A DNA stretch of 34,521 bases from Candidatus Magnetobacterium casense (GTDB taxonomy: Bacteria; Nitrospirota; Thermodesulfovibrionia; Thermodesulfovibrionales; Magnetobacteriaceae). Each line of letters opens with the position of its first letter. The first letter of the stretch is position 1. The notes below the pieces were generated by a model that was given only the letters and a program-made list of their open reading frames with translations, did not search any database and was not told the origin of the DNA. Location of the stretch: assembly GCF_019173545.1 (NCBI RefSeq), contig NZ_JABXWD010000001.1, positions 1 to 34,521 of the forward strand. The letters are read 5' to 3'. Positions 7,424 through 15,272 of the stretch are shown piece after piece. The translations under genes were made by a program, and so were the position numbers.

Positions 7424-7553
7424 GATACAAAGTACATGGCATTTTTACGGGGTCAAGGGGGCTGGCCCCCTTGCAGGGGAGGTCTGAGGAGGGGGCGGAG
7501 GGGGTGAGGCACCCCGGCCACAAAACGCCCTCCTTCTTTCTTTTTCCTTTTTC
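7424..7553 (+). repeat. Dispersed G+C-rich repeat, copy 2
   Basis: It shares GATACAAAGTACATGGCATT, then GGGGTCAAGGGGGCTGGCCCCC, CTTGCAGGGG and a GGGGGCGGAG block, followed by a T-rich end (CTTCTTTCTTTTTCC). The right part is rearranged relative to copy 1, with GGGGTGAGGCACCCC as an alternative hairpin. It lies between pilC's 3' end and the TIR gene's 5' region and ends 2 bp before the pilC stop. Confidence 0.8.
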
Positions 7554-7555
7554 TC

Positions 7556-8755
7556 TCATAACTTGATGTTGCCCACACTCATGACGGTCAGGATCAGCGA
7601 TATCACGATAAAGCCAACGATAACGCCCATCACCGTGATTATGATCGGCTCAATCAACACGACGACACGCTTGATCCCTCGCTTGAACCTGTCGTCAAAG
7701 ACGTTAAACAGCTCCAGGAATATCTCCTTCATGTTGCCGCTTTTTTCGCCCACTCGCACCATGTTGACAACAATATCGGGCAACATGTCTACCTGCGAAA
7801 ACACCTCGCCGATCTCCCGGCCCTCCTTTATGAGCTTGACCGTAGGCTCTATGGAGTTGCGGATTCGCACGTTTTCGATCAGGTCTATGGAGTACCTCAA
7901 CGCCTTGATAAACTCGATGCCACTACTGAGCATCGTGTGCATCGCGTAGGAGAAGCGCGACAGCTCAAGATCAGTTATCATCGTTCTGACAAGCGGAATC
8001 GAAAGCGCATAGGAGTAACCCGCCTGGAGGAACCTCTTAGTATTCACAAACTTGAAGAAGATGATCACAACAACGACAATCGCTACCAGCCCATAGGCAT
8101 TGAATAGCTTGCTGGCCCCATAGAGTATCTTTGCGGTCAGGGGGAGGAGTTTTTCCTGATTTTCACCGAAGATGCTGAAAAATCGCGGTATGATAAACTT
8201 GAAGATAACACCAAGTGTTACAAGACTTGCCAGGATCAAAAAGATCGGGTATGTGAGGGCGTTTTTGATTTCGGCCCTGAACTGTATCTGAAATTGCAGG
8301 TGGCTGGATATATGCTCAAAGGCCAGCTTAAGGTCTCCAATGCCCTGCCCAACCCTGATGACGTTGATCATCAGGGCGGTAAAAATGCCCACCCTCTCAA
8401 ATGCCTCGGCAACGCTCTTACCCGCCTTAACATCCCCCAGGACGCCCCTGAGATGCTCCCTGAGCGTGAGGTTTGTCGTGGAACCGCCAACGATCTCAAG
8501 GCAGTTGTCGATCCTCAACCCCGCCCTCAATAAGACCGTAAGCTCCTTTGACATGTTGTAGAGTTCCATGTCGTCGATCTTTTTTCTCTTGAGGCGTCTG
8601 TCCACACCGGTATTCCGTGAGACGCCATCCAGACGGACAACGCTTAATCCCCTGTCCTTTAATATGTGTTGTGCCTCCTTTTGGTCTGCGGCGGAGACGG
8701 AGCCTGTTATCTCCTTGCCGTTGGAGTCAACGCAGAGATACCTGAAGCTGCTCAC
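7556..8755 (-). CDS. pilC: Type IV pilus / type II secretion platform protein PilC
   Basis: PilC is the inner-membrane platform that links the PilB and PilT motors to pilin polymerisation. From GTG 8755 the protein has 399 residues, normal for the family. It begins with the FRYLCVDSNGKEITGSV N-terminus and has two GspF-type cytoplasmic domains (~70-190 and ~270-395), each followed by hydrophobic segments: ALTYPIFLILASLVTLGVIF, LVAIVVVVIIFF and VIVGFIVISLILTVM. The open frame extends to 8950, but the first 65 codons cover a pilB fossil read in another frame. GTG 8755 overlaps that fossil's TGA (GTGA), exactly as in the ancestral pilB-pilC junction. GAGGG sits just upstream. Its usual partner pilB is about 1 kb away, separated by an inserted toxin-antitoxin module. 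Confidence 0.9.
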   Translation of the reverse strand: MSSFRYLCVDSNGKEITGSVSAADQKEAQHILKDRGLSVVRLDGVSRNTGVDRRLKRKKIDDMELYNMSKELTVLLRAGLRIDNCLEIVGGSTTNLTLREHLRGVLGDVKAGKSVAEAFERVGIFTALMINVIRVGQGIGDLKLAFEHISSHLQFQIQFRAEIKNALTYPIFLILASLVTLGVIFKFIIPRFFSIFGENQEKLLPLTAKILYGASKLFNAYGLVAIVVVVIIFFKFVNTKRFLQAGYSYALSIPLVRTMITDLELSRFSYAMHTMLSSGIEFIKALRYSIDLIENVRIRNSIEPTVKLIKEGREIGEVFSQVDMLPDIVVNMVRVGEKSGNMKEIFLELFNVFDDRFKRGIKRVVVLIEPIIITVMGVIVGFIVISLILTVMSVGNIKL

Positions 8756-8859
8756 GAAACCCTCAGCACCTCCTCCATTGTCGTTATGCTGGCGATTAGC
8801 TTTAATATGCCGTCCTGTCGTAGGCCAAAGTGCCTGATTAAGACCTCTCTTATGAGTAT
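8752..8859 (-). pseudogene. Internally deleted second pilB, start and end fused
   Basis: Thirty-six codons read ILIREVLIRHFGLRQD, matching the PilB N-terminus (MLIGDILIRLFGLRQD), fused directly to GILKLIASITTMEEVLRVS, matching the PilB C-terminus (GILKVIAGITTMEEVLRVS). The join falls at LRQD, which occurs near both ends of intact PilB. The start codon is ATA rather than ATG. The last ~65 nt are almost identical to the intact gene, while the rest has diverged. It is directly upstream of intact pilC. This looks like the relic of a duplicate pilB that lost about 1.6 kb by microhomology-mediated deletion. Confidence 0.75.
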
Positions 8860-8913
8860 GTGAGTACCAGTTTGTTACGGTCTGGCCTTCTGCCTTCCTC
8901 TCCGAGGAAGCAG

Positions 8914-9054
8914 ATGAGAAACTCAATAGGCGTAGTCCTCGCATTGCCATGTCTGTTGCTCGTCAGTTTCGAATTCATTCCCTATATTGACGACAATGCC
9001 CACCTTTTGTCAATAAGCGAGAAAAGTATGTCAGTTAAGGATAACTACATTTGA
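8914..9054 (+). CDS. Possible 46-aa hydrophobic peptide
   Basis: ATG 8914 follows GAGGAAG at a good ribosome-site distance. The peptide begins MRNSIGVVLALPCLLLVSF, like a signal peptide, then has a short polar tail. It lies in the inserted segment between the two pilB/pilC fossils. It may be the 5' end of a broken secreted-protein gene or chance. Weak evidence. Confidence 0.2.
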   Translation: MRNSIGVVLALPCLLLVSFEFIPYIDDNAHLLSISEKSMSVKDNYI

Positions 9055-9100
9055 CCGGAAGAACAAAAAGGGCAGGCTCTTGAGTTGGATCGTGGATTTG

Positions 9101-9385
9101 TTACGTAATGTCTTTTAAAATCTTATAAACAACGCTTCTGTGTTCCACCAGATAAATGGAAACCCTTTTTCCTGCATGATAGATAAAGTAGAGTATCCGA
9201 TAATCACCAGCCTTTAACCGGCACAAACCTTTCAGTTTATCGGGCAGAAAAGATAGCTGATAGTGTGTCACAGTATTAGCATTTTCAGCAAGCCAGTCTA
9301 TTTTTTCCTGAATTTTTAACTGTATAGCTTTCTCTAATCCCCTGAACGCCCTCACGGCATCAGATGAAATTTCTATATTATACAT
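9101..9385 (-). CDS. RelE/ParE-superfamily toxin
   Basis: This 94-residue basic protein has the RelE/ParE fold pattern: MYNIEISSDAVRAFRGLEKAIQLKIQEKIDWL (strand plus two helices), then KLKGLCRLKAGDYRILYFIY and VSIYLVEHRSVVYKIL. The LxGxxRxRxGdYRxxY core and terminal H-R-x-x-x-Y motif are typical of mRNA interferases of the RelE type (YafQ/RelE/HigB). It likely cleaves mRNA on the ribosome and is neutralised by the product of the gene 47 bp upstream. It sits inside the segment separating pilB from pilC and is A+T-rich compared with both. Confidence 0.85.
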   Translation of the reverse strand: MYNIEISSDAVRAFRGLEKAIQLKIQEKIDWLAENANTVTHYQLSFLPDKLKGLCRLKAGDYRILYFIYHAGKRVSIYLVEHRSVVYKILKDIT

Positions 9386-9432
9386 ACCTTTAAGCTCACC
9401 CCCTTGTCTGTATTTGTTTTCTACTTGGGAGT

Positions 9433-9633
9433 TTACTTTAGACCTGATTCTTCTTTAAGGTCTTTCCAATCCATCCCTTTTCCTTCAATATCATCCTGAC
9501 GGGCCTTAAGCAGTCTGTCAATAACTTCCTGGTTTTGCGATAAAAGCCAATCCTCAAGTGCATCCTTTGTTTCCACCATCTCAAAAATATTCAAAGGAAA
9601 TGAAATCATTATATCCTTCTCTTTAGTACTCAT
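9433..9633 (-). CDS. Antitoxin of the RelE/ParE-type module
   Basis: This 66-residue acidic protein is encoded just upstream of the RelE/ParE-type toxin on the same strand. A short N-terminal hydrophobic segment (IMISFPLNIFEMV) is followed by charged helices (VIDRLLKARQDDIEGKGMDW and LKEES). The disordered acidic C-terminus suits wrapping around a basic toxin. The DNA-binding fold cannot be assigned with certainty. A near-consensus promoter sits upstream, starting inside the pilC fossil. The assignment rests mainly on gene order, size and charge. Confidence 0.7.
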   Translation of the reverse strand: MSTKEKDIMISFPLNIFEMVETKDALEDWLLSQNQEVIDRLLKARQDDIEGKGMDWKDLKEESGLK

Positions 9634-9684
9634 ACAGTTACACCTCTATTAACTATACTTACTTCCATAGTGCCACACATATCT

Positions 9685-9713
9685 ATGGTATCATACGGGC
9701 ATCTGCTTGTCAA
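9685..9713 (-). promoter_or_regulatory. Promoter of the toxin-antitoxin module
   Basis: Minus-strand TTGACA (9708-9713), 17-nt spacer and TACCAT (9685-9690). It reads into the antitoxin at 9633. Its -35 overlaps the stop codon of the pilC fossil, so the insertion boundary lies very close by. Confidence 0.5.
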
Positions 9714-9790
9714 CTATAATTCTTAGCGGAGACGGATCCCGTTATCTCCTTGCCGTTGGAGTCAACGCAGAGATACCTGAAGCTGCTCAC
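9710..9790 (-). pseudogene. 5' fragment of a second pilC copy
   Basis: GTG 9790, overlapping the pilB stop as GTGA, begins VSSFRYLCVDSNGKEITGSV then SA. These 22 residues are identical to the start of intact PilC. The frame then runs into KNYS and a stop. DNA identity with 8690-8755 is nearly complete (mismatches near 9736 and 9739). Homology ends at about 9725. This marks where intact pilB was once followed by its own pilC. Confidence 0.8.
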
Positions 9791-11460
9791 GAAACCCTCA
9801 GCACCTCCTCCATTGTCGTTATGCCGGCGATCACCTTTAAGATGCCGTCCTGCCTCAAGGTCCTGAAGCCGTGTCTGTCTATCAGTTGTCGCTTAAATAC
9901 CTCCAGGGCGTGTTCCTTCAGGAATATCTCCTTGAGGTCCTCCGTGTAGCCGAAGACCTCGTAGATGGCCACCATTCCCCGGTAACCGGTGCCGGCACAC
10001 TTGCGGCAACCTTCCCCACGCATGAAGTTAATGGTCAACCCCAGGGAGTCTCTGTACCGCTCGTAGGTCTGGATGATTGCGTATCTGTCTAGTACAGCCG
10101 GGGGCAACTCAACAGGCCGCCGACAGTTGTCGCAGTTCCTTCTGACGATCCTCTGGGCGATGACGCCAATAATGGAGGCATTGAGCAGGTAGTCCTCCAG
10201 ACCCATTTCGATGAGCCTGAACAGGCAACTGGGGGCATCGTTTGTGTGCAAGGTTGACAGCACCAGGTGTCCGGTCAGGGCCGACTGTACCGCTACCTCT
10301 GCCGTTTCGGGGTCACGTATTTCGCCCACCATGATGACATCGGGGTCGTGTCTGAGTATAGACCTCAGCGACGTAGCAAACCCCAGGCCGATATCGTCCT
10401 TTACCTGTATCTGGTTGACGCCTTCGAGCTTGTACTCCACCGGGTCCTCGACGGTTATGATCTTTTTCTCTTTGCGGTCGATGCTTGAGAGCATGGAGTA
10501 GAGCGTTGTCGTCTTACCGGAACCGGTTGGGCCGGTGACCAGGAGGATGCCATATGGCATGTTGATTAGCTCGTTGATAAGTGGCACGACGTCCCGTTCA
10601 ATACCCAAACGGGTTATGTCAAACGTCAGCCGCGCCCTGTACAGCAGGCGCATGACCACGCCCTCGCCCACGGCAAACGGGATGGTCGATACGCGCAGGT
10701 CGATGAGAGCCGAGGCGATCTTGGTGCTGAATTTGCCATCCTGCGGTAGGCGTTTTTCGGCGATATCCAGTCCCGCAAGGAGTTTTATCCGTGAGACGAC
10801 GGCCAGGTAGAGCTTTTCGTTGACCGATTCGCTGTCGTGCAGGACGCCGTCTATGCGCATCTTTATGCGATTGCCGCCCTCGGAGGGTTCTATGTGTATG
10901 TCCGACGCCCTGAGTTCCACGGCTGTGCTCAGGAGGTTGTTCAGAAACTTGATCACGGGCGCCTCTGAGGCCATCTCCTTGAGGGTTTCGGGCGTGTCGT
11001 CTATGAAGAGGGATACAACGTCCTTGTCGCTGGTCTTTAGCGGTCTTGCAAGTTCGGTTATGACCTGCTCGGTTGCAAGGAGGAGTTCCACGCGACTGCA
11101 CAGCGCCCTGGTGACATAGTCGATGATGTGCCCATTAAACGGGTCGTTGGTCAGGCATGTTATCACGGAGTCCTGTTGTGCAATCGGGAGAAAATTGTCT
11201 CTGAACAGGTAGTCGATGTCAAGGCGTTGGGCGATGTCGCTTATCAGGGCGGTATCAACTCCCCTGAAGGTGTCATTGTCAAACAGCGGGATGTTCAATT
11301 GCTCTGAGAGGGCGCTTATCAATTGATATTCCGTAATGAGGCCGGAGTTGATGAGTATCTGCCCGATGTATCCGCCGATCTCCCGTTGTACATCGAGCGC
11401 CCTGCCTATGTCGTCCTGGCGCAGGCCAAAGAGCCTGATTAAGATATCCCCTATGAGCAT
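9787..11460 (-). CDS. pilB: Type IV pilus extension ATPase PilB
   Basis: PilB is the hexameric AAA+-like motor that powers pilus extension. From ATG 11460 (MLIGDILIRLFGLRQDDIG) it has 557 residues. It has an N-terminal T2SSE_N/MshEN-type domain (~1-150), then the Asp box region, Walker A VTGPTGSGKTTTLYSML, and Walker B with His box (DVIMVGEIRDPETAE, GHLVLSTLHTND). A tetracysteine zinc site follows: CDNC plus CRKC. The C-terminus is GITTMEEVLRVS. The start at 11460 is preferred to GTG/ATG at 11475 because the second pilB fossil aligns from MLIG. Its stop overlaps the start of a pilC fossil. An intact pilC lies ~1 kb downstream. Confidence 0.93.
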   Translation of the reverse strand: MLIGDILIRLFGLRQDDIGRALDVQREIGGYIGQILINSGLITEYQLISALSEQLNIPLFDNDTFRGVDTALISDIAQRLDIDYLFRDNFLPIAQQDSVITCLTNDPFNGHIIDYVTRALCSRVELLLATEQVITELARPLKTSDKDVVSLFIDDTPETLKEMASEAPVIKFLNNLLSTAVELRASDIHIEPSEGGNRIKMRIDGVLHDSESVNEKLYLAVVSRIKLLAGLDIAEKRLPQDGKFSTKIASALIDLRVSTIPFAVGEGVVMRLLYRARLTFDITRLGIERDVVPLINELINMPYGILLVTGPTGSGKTTTLYSMLSSIDRKEKKIITVEDPVEYKLEGVNQIQVKDDIGLGFATSLRSILRHDPDVIMVGEIRDPETAEVAVQSALTGHLVLSTLHTNDAPSCLFRLIEMGLEDYLLNASIIGVIAQRIVRRNCDNCRRPVELPPAVLDRYAIIQTYERYRDSLGLTINFMRGEGCRKCAGTGYRGMVAIYEVFGYTEDLKEIFLKEHALEVFKRQLIDRHGFRTLRQDGILKVIAGITTMEEVLRVS

Positions 11461-11523
11461 AGTGCAGCGCCACAATTAGCCGTGGTTGTCGGGATATAAG
11501 CCGCTTTTATAGCAAATTTCGAT

Positions 11524-11666
11524 TGGATTAAATGCAAAAGATGTGGCATTTTTACGGAGTCAAGGGGGCTGGCCCCCTTGCAGGGGGTTCTAAAGGGGGC
11601 CAGGAGCGTCCTGGAGCGACAAAGAAGCGGCTCCGCCCCTTTCTTTCTTTGTATCGTATGCAATCG
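11524..11666 (+). repeat. Dispersed G+C-rich repeat, copy 3
   Basis: It contains AAATGCAAAAGATGTGGCATT, GGAGTCAAGGGGGCTGGCCCCC, CTTGCAGGGGG, TTCTAAAGGG, then an insert with CCAGGAGCGTCCTGG, and ends GCGGCTCCGCCCCTTTCTTTCTTTGTAT. It occupies the gap between the pilB start and the alr 3' end. Its orientation opposes the flanking genes. The inserted CAGGAGCG/GCGACAAAGAAG segment is shared with copy 5. Confidence 0.8.
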
Positions 11667-11728
11667 AAACACGCTATATGCCATTCATAATATGGTGCTG
11701 TTGCCGTGCTTTAGCGATGTGACCACGC

Positions 11729-12850
11729 TTAGGTAAACGTCCTGTCCGGAGTCCTGCCCAGGGAGGTGAGTATCTCATACGGTATGGTACCTGCTGCACG
11801 GGCGAGTTTATTTGCCCAGAGGGCTGCGTTGCCCTGACTGCCAAGTAAGATGCACTCCTGTGGGGTAGACTCGCCATCGACGGCAGAGTTTATGACGTCG
11901 GTGAGGTCTGCCATCGAAACGTCCATACAGACCCTGCCGATGATCGGTGCAAGCCGTCCGTTGACTATCACGTGCCCCGTGTTTGAGAGCGCACGAAAAA
12001 AGCCGTCGGCATAACCAACGCCAATGACGCCAACGAGGGTCTCCCGCTGCGTTACAAACGTCCTGCCATAGCCAACAGACCTGCCCGCAGGCAGCCGCCT
12101 GATGTCAAGCACCCTGCACTTAACGGTCATGGCCGGTCTGAGATTGGGGTTATCTTCCCTTATCGGGTCGTAGCCGTAGAGCATCAGCCCCGGTCTGATG
12201 ACATCAAGGTGTGCCGGGGCAAGGTACATGGTGGCCGCACTGTTGGCAATGTGCCATAAGACGCCGCCATAGTGTCCGCCATAGTGATTAATCAACCTTG
12301 CCTTAAGGACAACAAACCTCTCCAACTGGACGTTTGCAAAGTTCATGTCAACAAGGTCGGCCTCGCTGAAGTGGCTCATAAAACCGGTTACCTTAATGCC
12401 CGCAAGTGTCGCTATGGCCTTTATCTTTTCCTCGTCGATGTCAGAGACAAAGCCTAACCTGCCCATTCCCGTGTCCACCTTGACATGTACGCTGACCTGC
12501 ATATTGTACCGCAGTGCCATCTCCGAAAGGGTCCGGGCAGAACCCACCTCCGAGATAACCGGTATCAGGGCATATCTGGTTATCTCAGCGATGTCGGGGG
12601 TATCGAAAAACACCATAATTGGTGCCGTTATACCTGCCTCCCTAAGCTGAATGGCCTCCGAAACAAAGGCAACCCCCAGGCAAAACACACCCAACTCCTC
12701 CAGGAGAGTTGCCACCTTTACGGCCCCGTGGCCATAGGCATCGGCCTTGACAACGGCTATTACCGGTCTGTTGTTGGACAAGCCCCTGGCATAGTCGTAG
12801 TTGTGCCGTATGCTGTCAATACTTATCTCAACAGACGGCCCCCTTTTCAC
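11729..12850 (-). CDS. alr: Alanine racemase
   Basis: This PLP enzyme interconverts L- and D-alanine, supplying D-Ala for peptidoglycan. The protein has 373 residues, the usual length. The N-terminal TIM barrel carries VEISIDSIRHNYD and the PLP-lysine motif VVKADAYGHGA with Lys35. HVKVDTGMGRLGF and SNSAATMYL-like segments follow (residues ANSAAT here). The C-terminal domain has the catalytic-tyrosine region VGVIGVGYADGF and the PIIGRVCMDVSMADLTD signature. The start ATG 12850 overlaps the tatA stop by 4 bp (ATGA-type), so the two are co-transcribed. The 3' end is about 60 bp from a dispersed repeat. Confidence 0.95.
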   Translation of the reverse strand: MKRGPSVEISIDSIRHNYDYARGLSNNRPVIAVVKADAYGHGAVKVATLLEELGVFCLGVAFVSEAIQLREAGITAPIMVFFDTPDIAEITRYALIPVISEVGSARTLSEMALRYNMQVSVHVKVDTGMGRLGFVSDIDEEKIKAIATLAGIKVTGFMSHFSEADLVDMNFANVQLERFVVLKARLINHYGGHYGGVLWHIANSAATMYLAPAHLDVIRPGLMLYGYDPIREDNPNLRPAMTVKCRVLDIRRLPAGRSVGYGRTFVTQRETLVGVIGVGYADGFFRALSNTGHVIVNGRLAPIIGRVCMDVSMADLTDVINSAVDGESTPQECILLGSQGNAALWANKLARAAGTIPYEILTSLGRTPDRTFT

Positions 12851-13056
12851 TTGGCGCTGCCTTCCACTTTCTCCTTGACGTCAGGGGCATCCTTCTTAGG
12901 GGTTACGTCTATCTCCTCGGGTTCCGTCAGACCCCTTTTGAGGTTCTTGATAAACGACCCCATCCCCTTGCCAAGCTCCGGCAGCTTGGACGCCCCAAAA
13001 AGCACTATCACTATTATTAGGATTAGCACTAACTCCTGAAATCCAAAGCCTAACAT
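12847..13056 (-). CDS. tatA: Twin-arginine translocase subunit TatA/TatE
   Basis: TatA forms the size-adapting pore element of the Tat system, which exports folded, cofactor-bearing proteins. The protein has 69 residues: one N-terminal transmembrane helix (FQELVLILIIVIVLFGASKLPE), the conserved FGxxKLPELGKGMG hinge, an amphipathic helix (FIKNLKRGL) and a charged tail. An AGGAGG ribosome site precedes ATG 13056. It is coupled to alr by a 4-bp overlap and preceded by a mobA fragment. A Tat client (the DUF362 protein at 19000-19995) occurs in the window, but no tatC. Confidence 0.92.
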   Translation of the reverse strand: MLGFGFQELVLILIIVIVLFGASKLPELGKGMGSFIKNLKRGLTEPEEIDVTPKKDAPDVKEKVEGSAK

Positions 13057-13111
13057 TGTATCCTCCTTGTGTACCTAAAACTTGTTATTATCATTTTACC
13101 TGTTACTTTAA

Positions 13112-13225
13112 TCATACTCTAAATTCATACCTTGTATCAATCTTTTTTAAGTCAAGTGGGGAGTTGATGTTTATAAAGCTCTCACCTTCGCCGTCTATTG
13201 AGCGGAACTCCTCCTGGGCTGTGTG
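13112..13225 (-). pseudogene. 3' remnant of mobA (molybdenum cofactor guanylyltransferase)
   Basis: Thirty-seven codons preceded by a stop read HTAQEEFRSIDGEGESFINI then NSPLDLKKID and end at 13112. The pattern FxNxNxPxDL after an acidic turn is the conserved C-terminus of MobA, which attaches GMP to molybdopterin. No N-terminal Rossmann motif (GGxSxRxGxDK) is found upstream, where the glycosyltransferase promoter region lies. The fragment is directly 5' of tatA, so an ancestral mobA-tatA-alr operon probably lost most of mobA. Short and recognised by eye only. Confidence 0.55.
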
Positions 13226-13294
13226 TCATTGCTGGCTTGACCAGGAATTCAGGATTCGTAAAAGTATAGTAGGAAAAAGTATTTGCAAGCAATA

Positions 13295-13323
13295 TTGACA
13301 AGATATCTAAAAAGAGTTATATT
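13295..13323 (+). promoter_or_regulatory. Sigma70-type promoter for the glycosyltransferase at 13341
   Basis: TTGACA (13295-13300), a 17-nt spacer and TATATT (13318-13323) sit just upstream of ATG 13341. The resulting leader would be only about 10 nt, matching the absence of a Shine-Dalgarno. Confidence 0.6.
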
Positions 13324-13340
13324 AGATATATGAATCAAAA

Positions 13341-14264
13341 ATGGTAGCATCACGATCAACCGTGAGGGAGCCTGTAGTCAGTGTCGTGATGCTGTGCTAC
13401 AATCGCAGAGAGGACACCCGCGAGGGCCTTGCACACCTGACCACGCAGTCCTACAAGAACCTCGACATTGTGGTTGTAGACAACTGCTCCTCGGATGGCA
13501 CCGCAGAGATGGTGCAACAGGAGTATCCCGGCGTTACGCTAATCAGAATGCCCAAAAACGTAGGGGTTGGCGCCTATAACGAGGGGTTCAGGGCCGGCCG
13601 TGGCGACTACGTAATCATCATAGACGACGACAGTTTCCCCTCCGAGGGCAGCATCAAGCGGATGGTGGAAAAGTTTCAGGGTGACCCCACCCTTGGCATC
13701 GTGGCCTTTGACGTCAGGGACTACGCCCAGTACAACAACGTCTGTCCGGAGGACACGACAACAACGGCAGCCATGCCCGCATCAGGCAACGTTGGTGCCT
13801 ACATTATGTCCTTTAACGGTGCCGGGGCCGGTGTCAGAAAAGAGATACTCGACAAGCTCGGCGGCTATCCGGATGAGTTCTTCCTGTACGCCAACGAACT
13901 TGACCTGGCCTTCAGGGTGTGGGACAACGGTTACAGGATCGAATCCTTCCCCGACGTGGTAGCATATCACAAGACCTCCGCGGTAAACCGACTCTCAGAG
14001 CGGGCACCGTTTTACTACACACGCAACACGTTCTGGCTTACGTGGAAACACTACCCCTTTGATATGATGCTCAAGGCAAACGTGGTACTTATATATCACG
14101 TGTTCTATCACACGATGGAGCAGTCAACAACGGTCTATTTCAGGGCGCTTGCCGATGCCATCTCCAGGTTCAGGAAGATACGAAAAAAACGTAAGCCGGT
14201 AAAGCGAGAGATTGCCTCCAAGATACGAGTGCCCCTGCGATTGCCATTTACTATGTACCGGTAG
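13341..14264 (+). CDS. Family 2 glycosyltransferase (rhamnosyltransferase-like)
   Basis: This 307-residue soluble GT-A enzyme has the N-terminal VVSVVMLCYNRREDTREGL, VVVDNCSSDGTAEMV (UDP/dTDP-sugar binding), NVGVGAYNEGFRAGRGDYV and the metal-binding IIIDDDSFP (DDD), then FLYANELDLAFRVWDNGYRI, the acceptor and catalytic (ED-type) region. The pattern is that of WbbL/RfbF-like transferases acting on surface polysaccharide. The C-terminus is basic with a hydrophobic stretch (MMLKANVVLIYHVFYH), so it may be membrane-associated. It stands alone with its own promoter and converges on the PstI-like endonuclease gene, with a short dispersed repeat between them. The sugar and acceptor are unknown. Confidence 0.85.
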   Translation: MVASRSTVREPVVSVVMLCYNRREDTREGLAHLTTQSYKNLDIVVVDNCSSDGTAEMVQQEYPGVTLIRMPKNVGVGAYNEGFRAGRGDYVIIIDDDSFPSEGSIKRMVEKFQGDPTLGIVAFDVRDYAQYNNVCPEDTTTTAAMPASGNVGAYIMSFNGAGAGVRKEILDKLGGYPDEFFLYANELDLAFRVWDNGYRIESFPDVVAYHKTSAVNRLSERAPFYYTRNTFWLTWKHYPFDMMLKANVVLIYHVFYHTMEQSTTVYFRALADAISRFRKIRKKRKPVKREIASKIRVPLRLPFTMYR

Positions 14265-14289
14265 GGTGGATAGTGTTGGCATACCCCTT

Positions 14290-14317
14290 GGCATTCACGG
14301 TTGATTGGAGTGCTACC
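14290..14317 (+). repeat. Short dispersed repeat, family 2, copy a
   Basis: GGCATTCACGGTTGATTG then GAGTGCTACC. It is identical at 26 of 28 positions to 22568-22595. Both copies lie between convergent gene ends, here the glycosyltransferase and the PstI-like endonuclease. Confidence 0.7.
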
Positions 14318-14336
14318 CGCCATCCCTGATCTGCGA

Positions 14337-15272
14337 TTATCTTGGACCAAAAAAATGTTCCCCGTTGTAATGGATCATGTGTTCAGGAAACTCACATATC
14401 CATACTTCCGTTTCCCAAGCTATTTGATTTATATGTCGTTTAAATTCCTTGAAATCAGGAAATGCACTGACATATACTTTTCCACATTTACAATTACGCA
14501 TCATTGTTTCTAATTCGACAATACGTTTTGGATTCATAGGACCATGTGAGGTAACAGCTTCTATCAAATAAAGCCAATTTCTATTTTTATCTAATAGGAT
14601 TACATCAGGTAACTTATCATGGTTCGTAATAGAGATATCAATATTTGACAGTTCCGTTTCGTCTATGAATAGAATTTTTGACGCTGTATCACCGAGGTAC
14701 AGCACTAATGCTCCAGGGGCAAAGCGTGGAGCAAACTCTTTTATTATCGCCGATTGCACCTCATTATGCTTTCCCGGTGAAAGCTCAAAAGTCAATCCGT
14801 TAGGTAACCTAACAGGAATCTTCTTTGTATTTCGTTTTTTTTGATATATTTCTGACAGTGTTTTTTGCTTTTTCTTGAAAGCATTCACTGTGCTTTTCCA
14901 AGCTTTGGTATTGAATGCTTTTATAGCAATTAACACTTCCTCTGTAAGAGAGTAATGTGCATTGGGACTGTTAGTTGGTAAGTTTAGATTATCGGGGTTA
15001 TAATCTACAATGCCCGCTTGAACAAATTGATGAAGGACTTGTCTTCTAAAAGTTTCTCGAGTATTTGGGGCATATTTTTTATTGTATTTTCGTGCTATAA
15101 ATTCCATAATCCCCTTTGTTATAGTAACACTATGTTTGTATGAACTATGCCAGGAATCTTCTTCTCCTATACCACACAAAGCCAAAAGGGTTAGAGCCGA
15201 AATATCATTTTGCTGTGACAATGGTAAACCAAAAGCCTTGAGGATATCCTGAGCGTCTTCAATCTTAGACAT
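14337..15272 (-). CDS. PstI/BsuBI-family type II restriction endonuclease
   Basis: The protein has 311 residues. The N-terminal half resembles the winged-helix part of BsuBI/PstI-type enzymes (GIMEFIARKYNKKYAPNTRE then TFRRQVLHQF). The C-terminal half holds the catalytic PD-(D/E)XK-like region: FELSPGKHNEVQSAIIKEFA, LPDVILLDKNRNWLYLIEAV and TSHGPMNPKRIVEL. Characterised members cut CTGCAG. The protein ends YNGEHFFGPR. The start ATG 15272 overlaps the methyltransferase stop by 8 bp, so methyltransferase and endonuclease are coupled, with protection translated first. The gene is clearly A+T-richer than the flanking core genes. The family call is firm; the exact specificity is inferred. Confidence 0.88.
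   Translation of the reverse strand: MSKIEDAQDILKAFGLPLSQQNDISALTLLALCGIGEEDSWHSSYKHSVTITKGIMEFIARKYNKKYAPNTRETFRRQVLHQFVQAGIVDYNPDNLNLPTNSPNAHYSLTEEVLIAIKAFNTKAWKSTVNAFKKKQKTLSEIYQKKRNTKKIPVRLPNGLTFELSPGKHNEVQSAIIKEFAPRFAPGALVLYLGDTASKILFIDETELSNIDISITNHDKLPDVILLDKNRNWLYLIEAVTSHGPMNPKRIVELETMMRNCKCGKVYVSAFPDFKEFKRHINQIAWETEVWICEFPEHMIHYNGEHFFGPR

Noticed and set aside
8756-8950. 65-residue N-terminal extension of PilC
   Set aside because: The sequence is the pilB fossil and flanking DNA read in another frame; intact PilC aligns from VSSFRYLC.
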